Part shown: positions 5,325-5,346 of the stretch, piece by piece
Layout: each line of letters opens with the position of its first letter
Numbering within the stretch: position 1 is the first letter of the stretch
NCBI GenBank assembly: GCA_910579335.1
Contig: CAJTUQ010000105.1
Location: 1 to 5,346, forward strand
Source: an uncultured Dorea sp.
GTDB taxonomy: Bacteria; Bacillota; Clostridia; Lachnospirales; Lachnospiraceae
Direction: 5' to 3'
Length of the DNA: 5,346 nt
Notes under the pieces: model-generated
What the model was told of the DNA's origin: nothing
The model's database searches: none
Seen by the model: the letters and a program-made list of their open reading frames with translations, nothing else
Made by a program: the position numbers and the translations under genes

Positions 5325-5346
5325 GTGGGAAGCACTGTCACATCTG

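Noticed and set aside
1..5346. A mobile element, CRISPR array or defence system
   Set aside because: No transposase, integrase, terminal inverted repeats, regularly spaced repeats or known defence genes are seen on either strand.

Overview
The window looks like chromosomal housekeeping DNA from a low-to-mid GC Gram-positive anaerobe of the Clostridia, most likely Lachnospiraceae. The clues are strong AGGAGG-type ribosome binding sites, sigma-A promoters with 17-18 base spacers, tRNA genes without an encoded CCA, and a gene style and order typical of that family. The genus cannot be told from the sequence. Every supported gene lies on the minus strand, so the region is transcribed from right to left. 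No insertion sequence, phage gene, integrase or CRISPR array is visible.

Layout in the direction of transcription. A promoter at 5296-5324 drives a compact four-gene operon: a 79-residue zinc-ribbon protein of unknown function, ribonuclease Z (rnz), the t6A-synthesis protein TsaD (tsaD), and the isoprenoid enzyme IspD (ispD). Gaps are 29 and 37 bases, and tsaD and ispD overlap by 8. No terminator is visible after ispD. A tRNA-Ser(UGA) gene with its own promoter and a strong terminator follows. Next, with its own candidate promoter, comes a 367-residue membrane protein: an N-terminal zinc ribbon, a CD225/dispanin (IFITM-like) segment, an acidic linker and a C-terminal domain I do not recognise. 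It is followed without a terminator by a second serine tRNA, tRNA-Ser(GGA), with a full-consensus promoter and an 18-bp terminator stem.

The left end (about 1-345) reads as the control region of an rRNA operon. It has tandem promoters P1 (284-312) and P2 (145-173), each preceded by A-tracts, then a structured leader with a boxA-like segment. The 16S gene itself should begin just left of base 1 but is not in the window.

The common theme is translation. RNase Z would make the 3' ends of CCA-less tRNAs such as the two here. TsaD modifies A37 of tRNAs reading ANN codons. IspD feeds the isoprenoid pool, which also supplies the prenyl group for i6A37; both serine tRNAs carry the A36-A37-A38 motif used for that modification. 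That last link is inference. I see no convincing new multi-gene system; the most interesting items are the zinc-ribbon/CD225 membrane protein, the small zinc-ribbon protein leading the operon, and the repeated CDS - tRNA promoter - tRNA-Ser - terminator arrangement.
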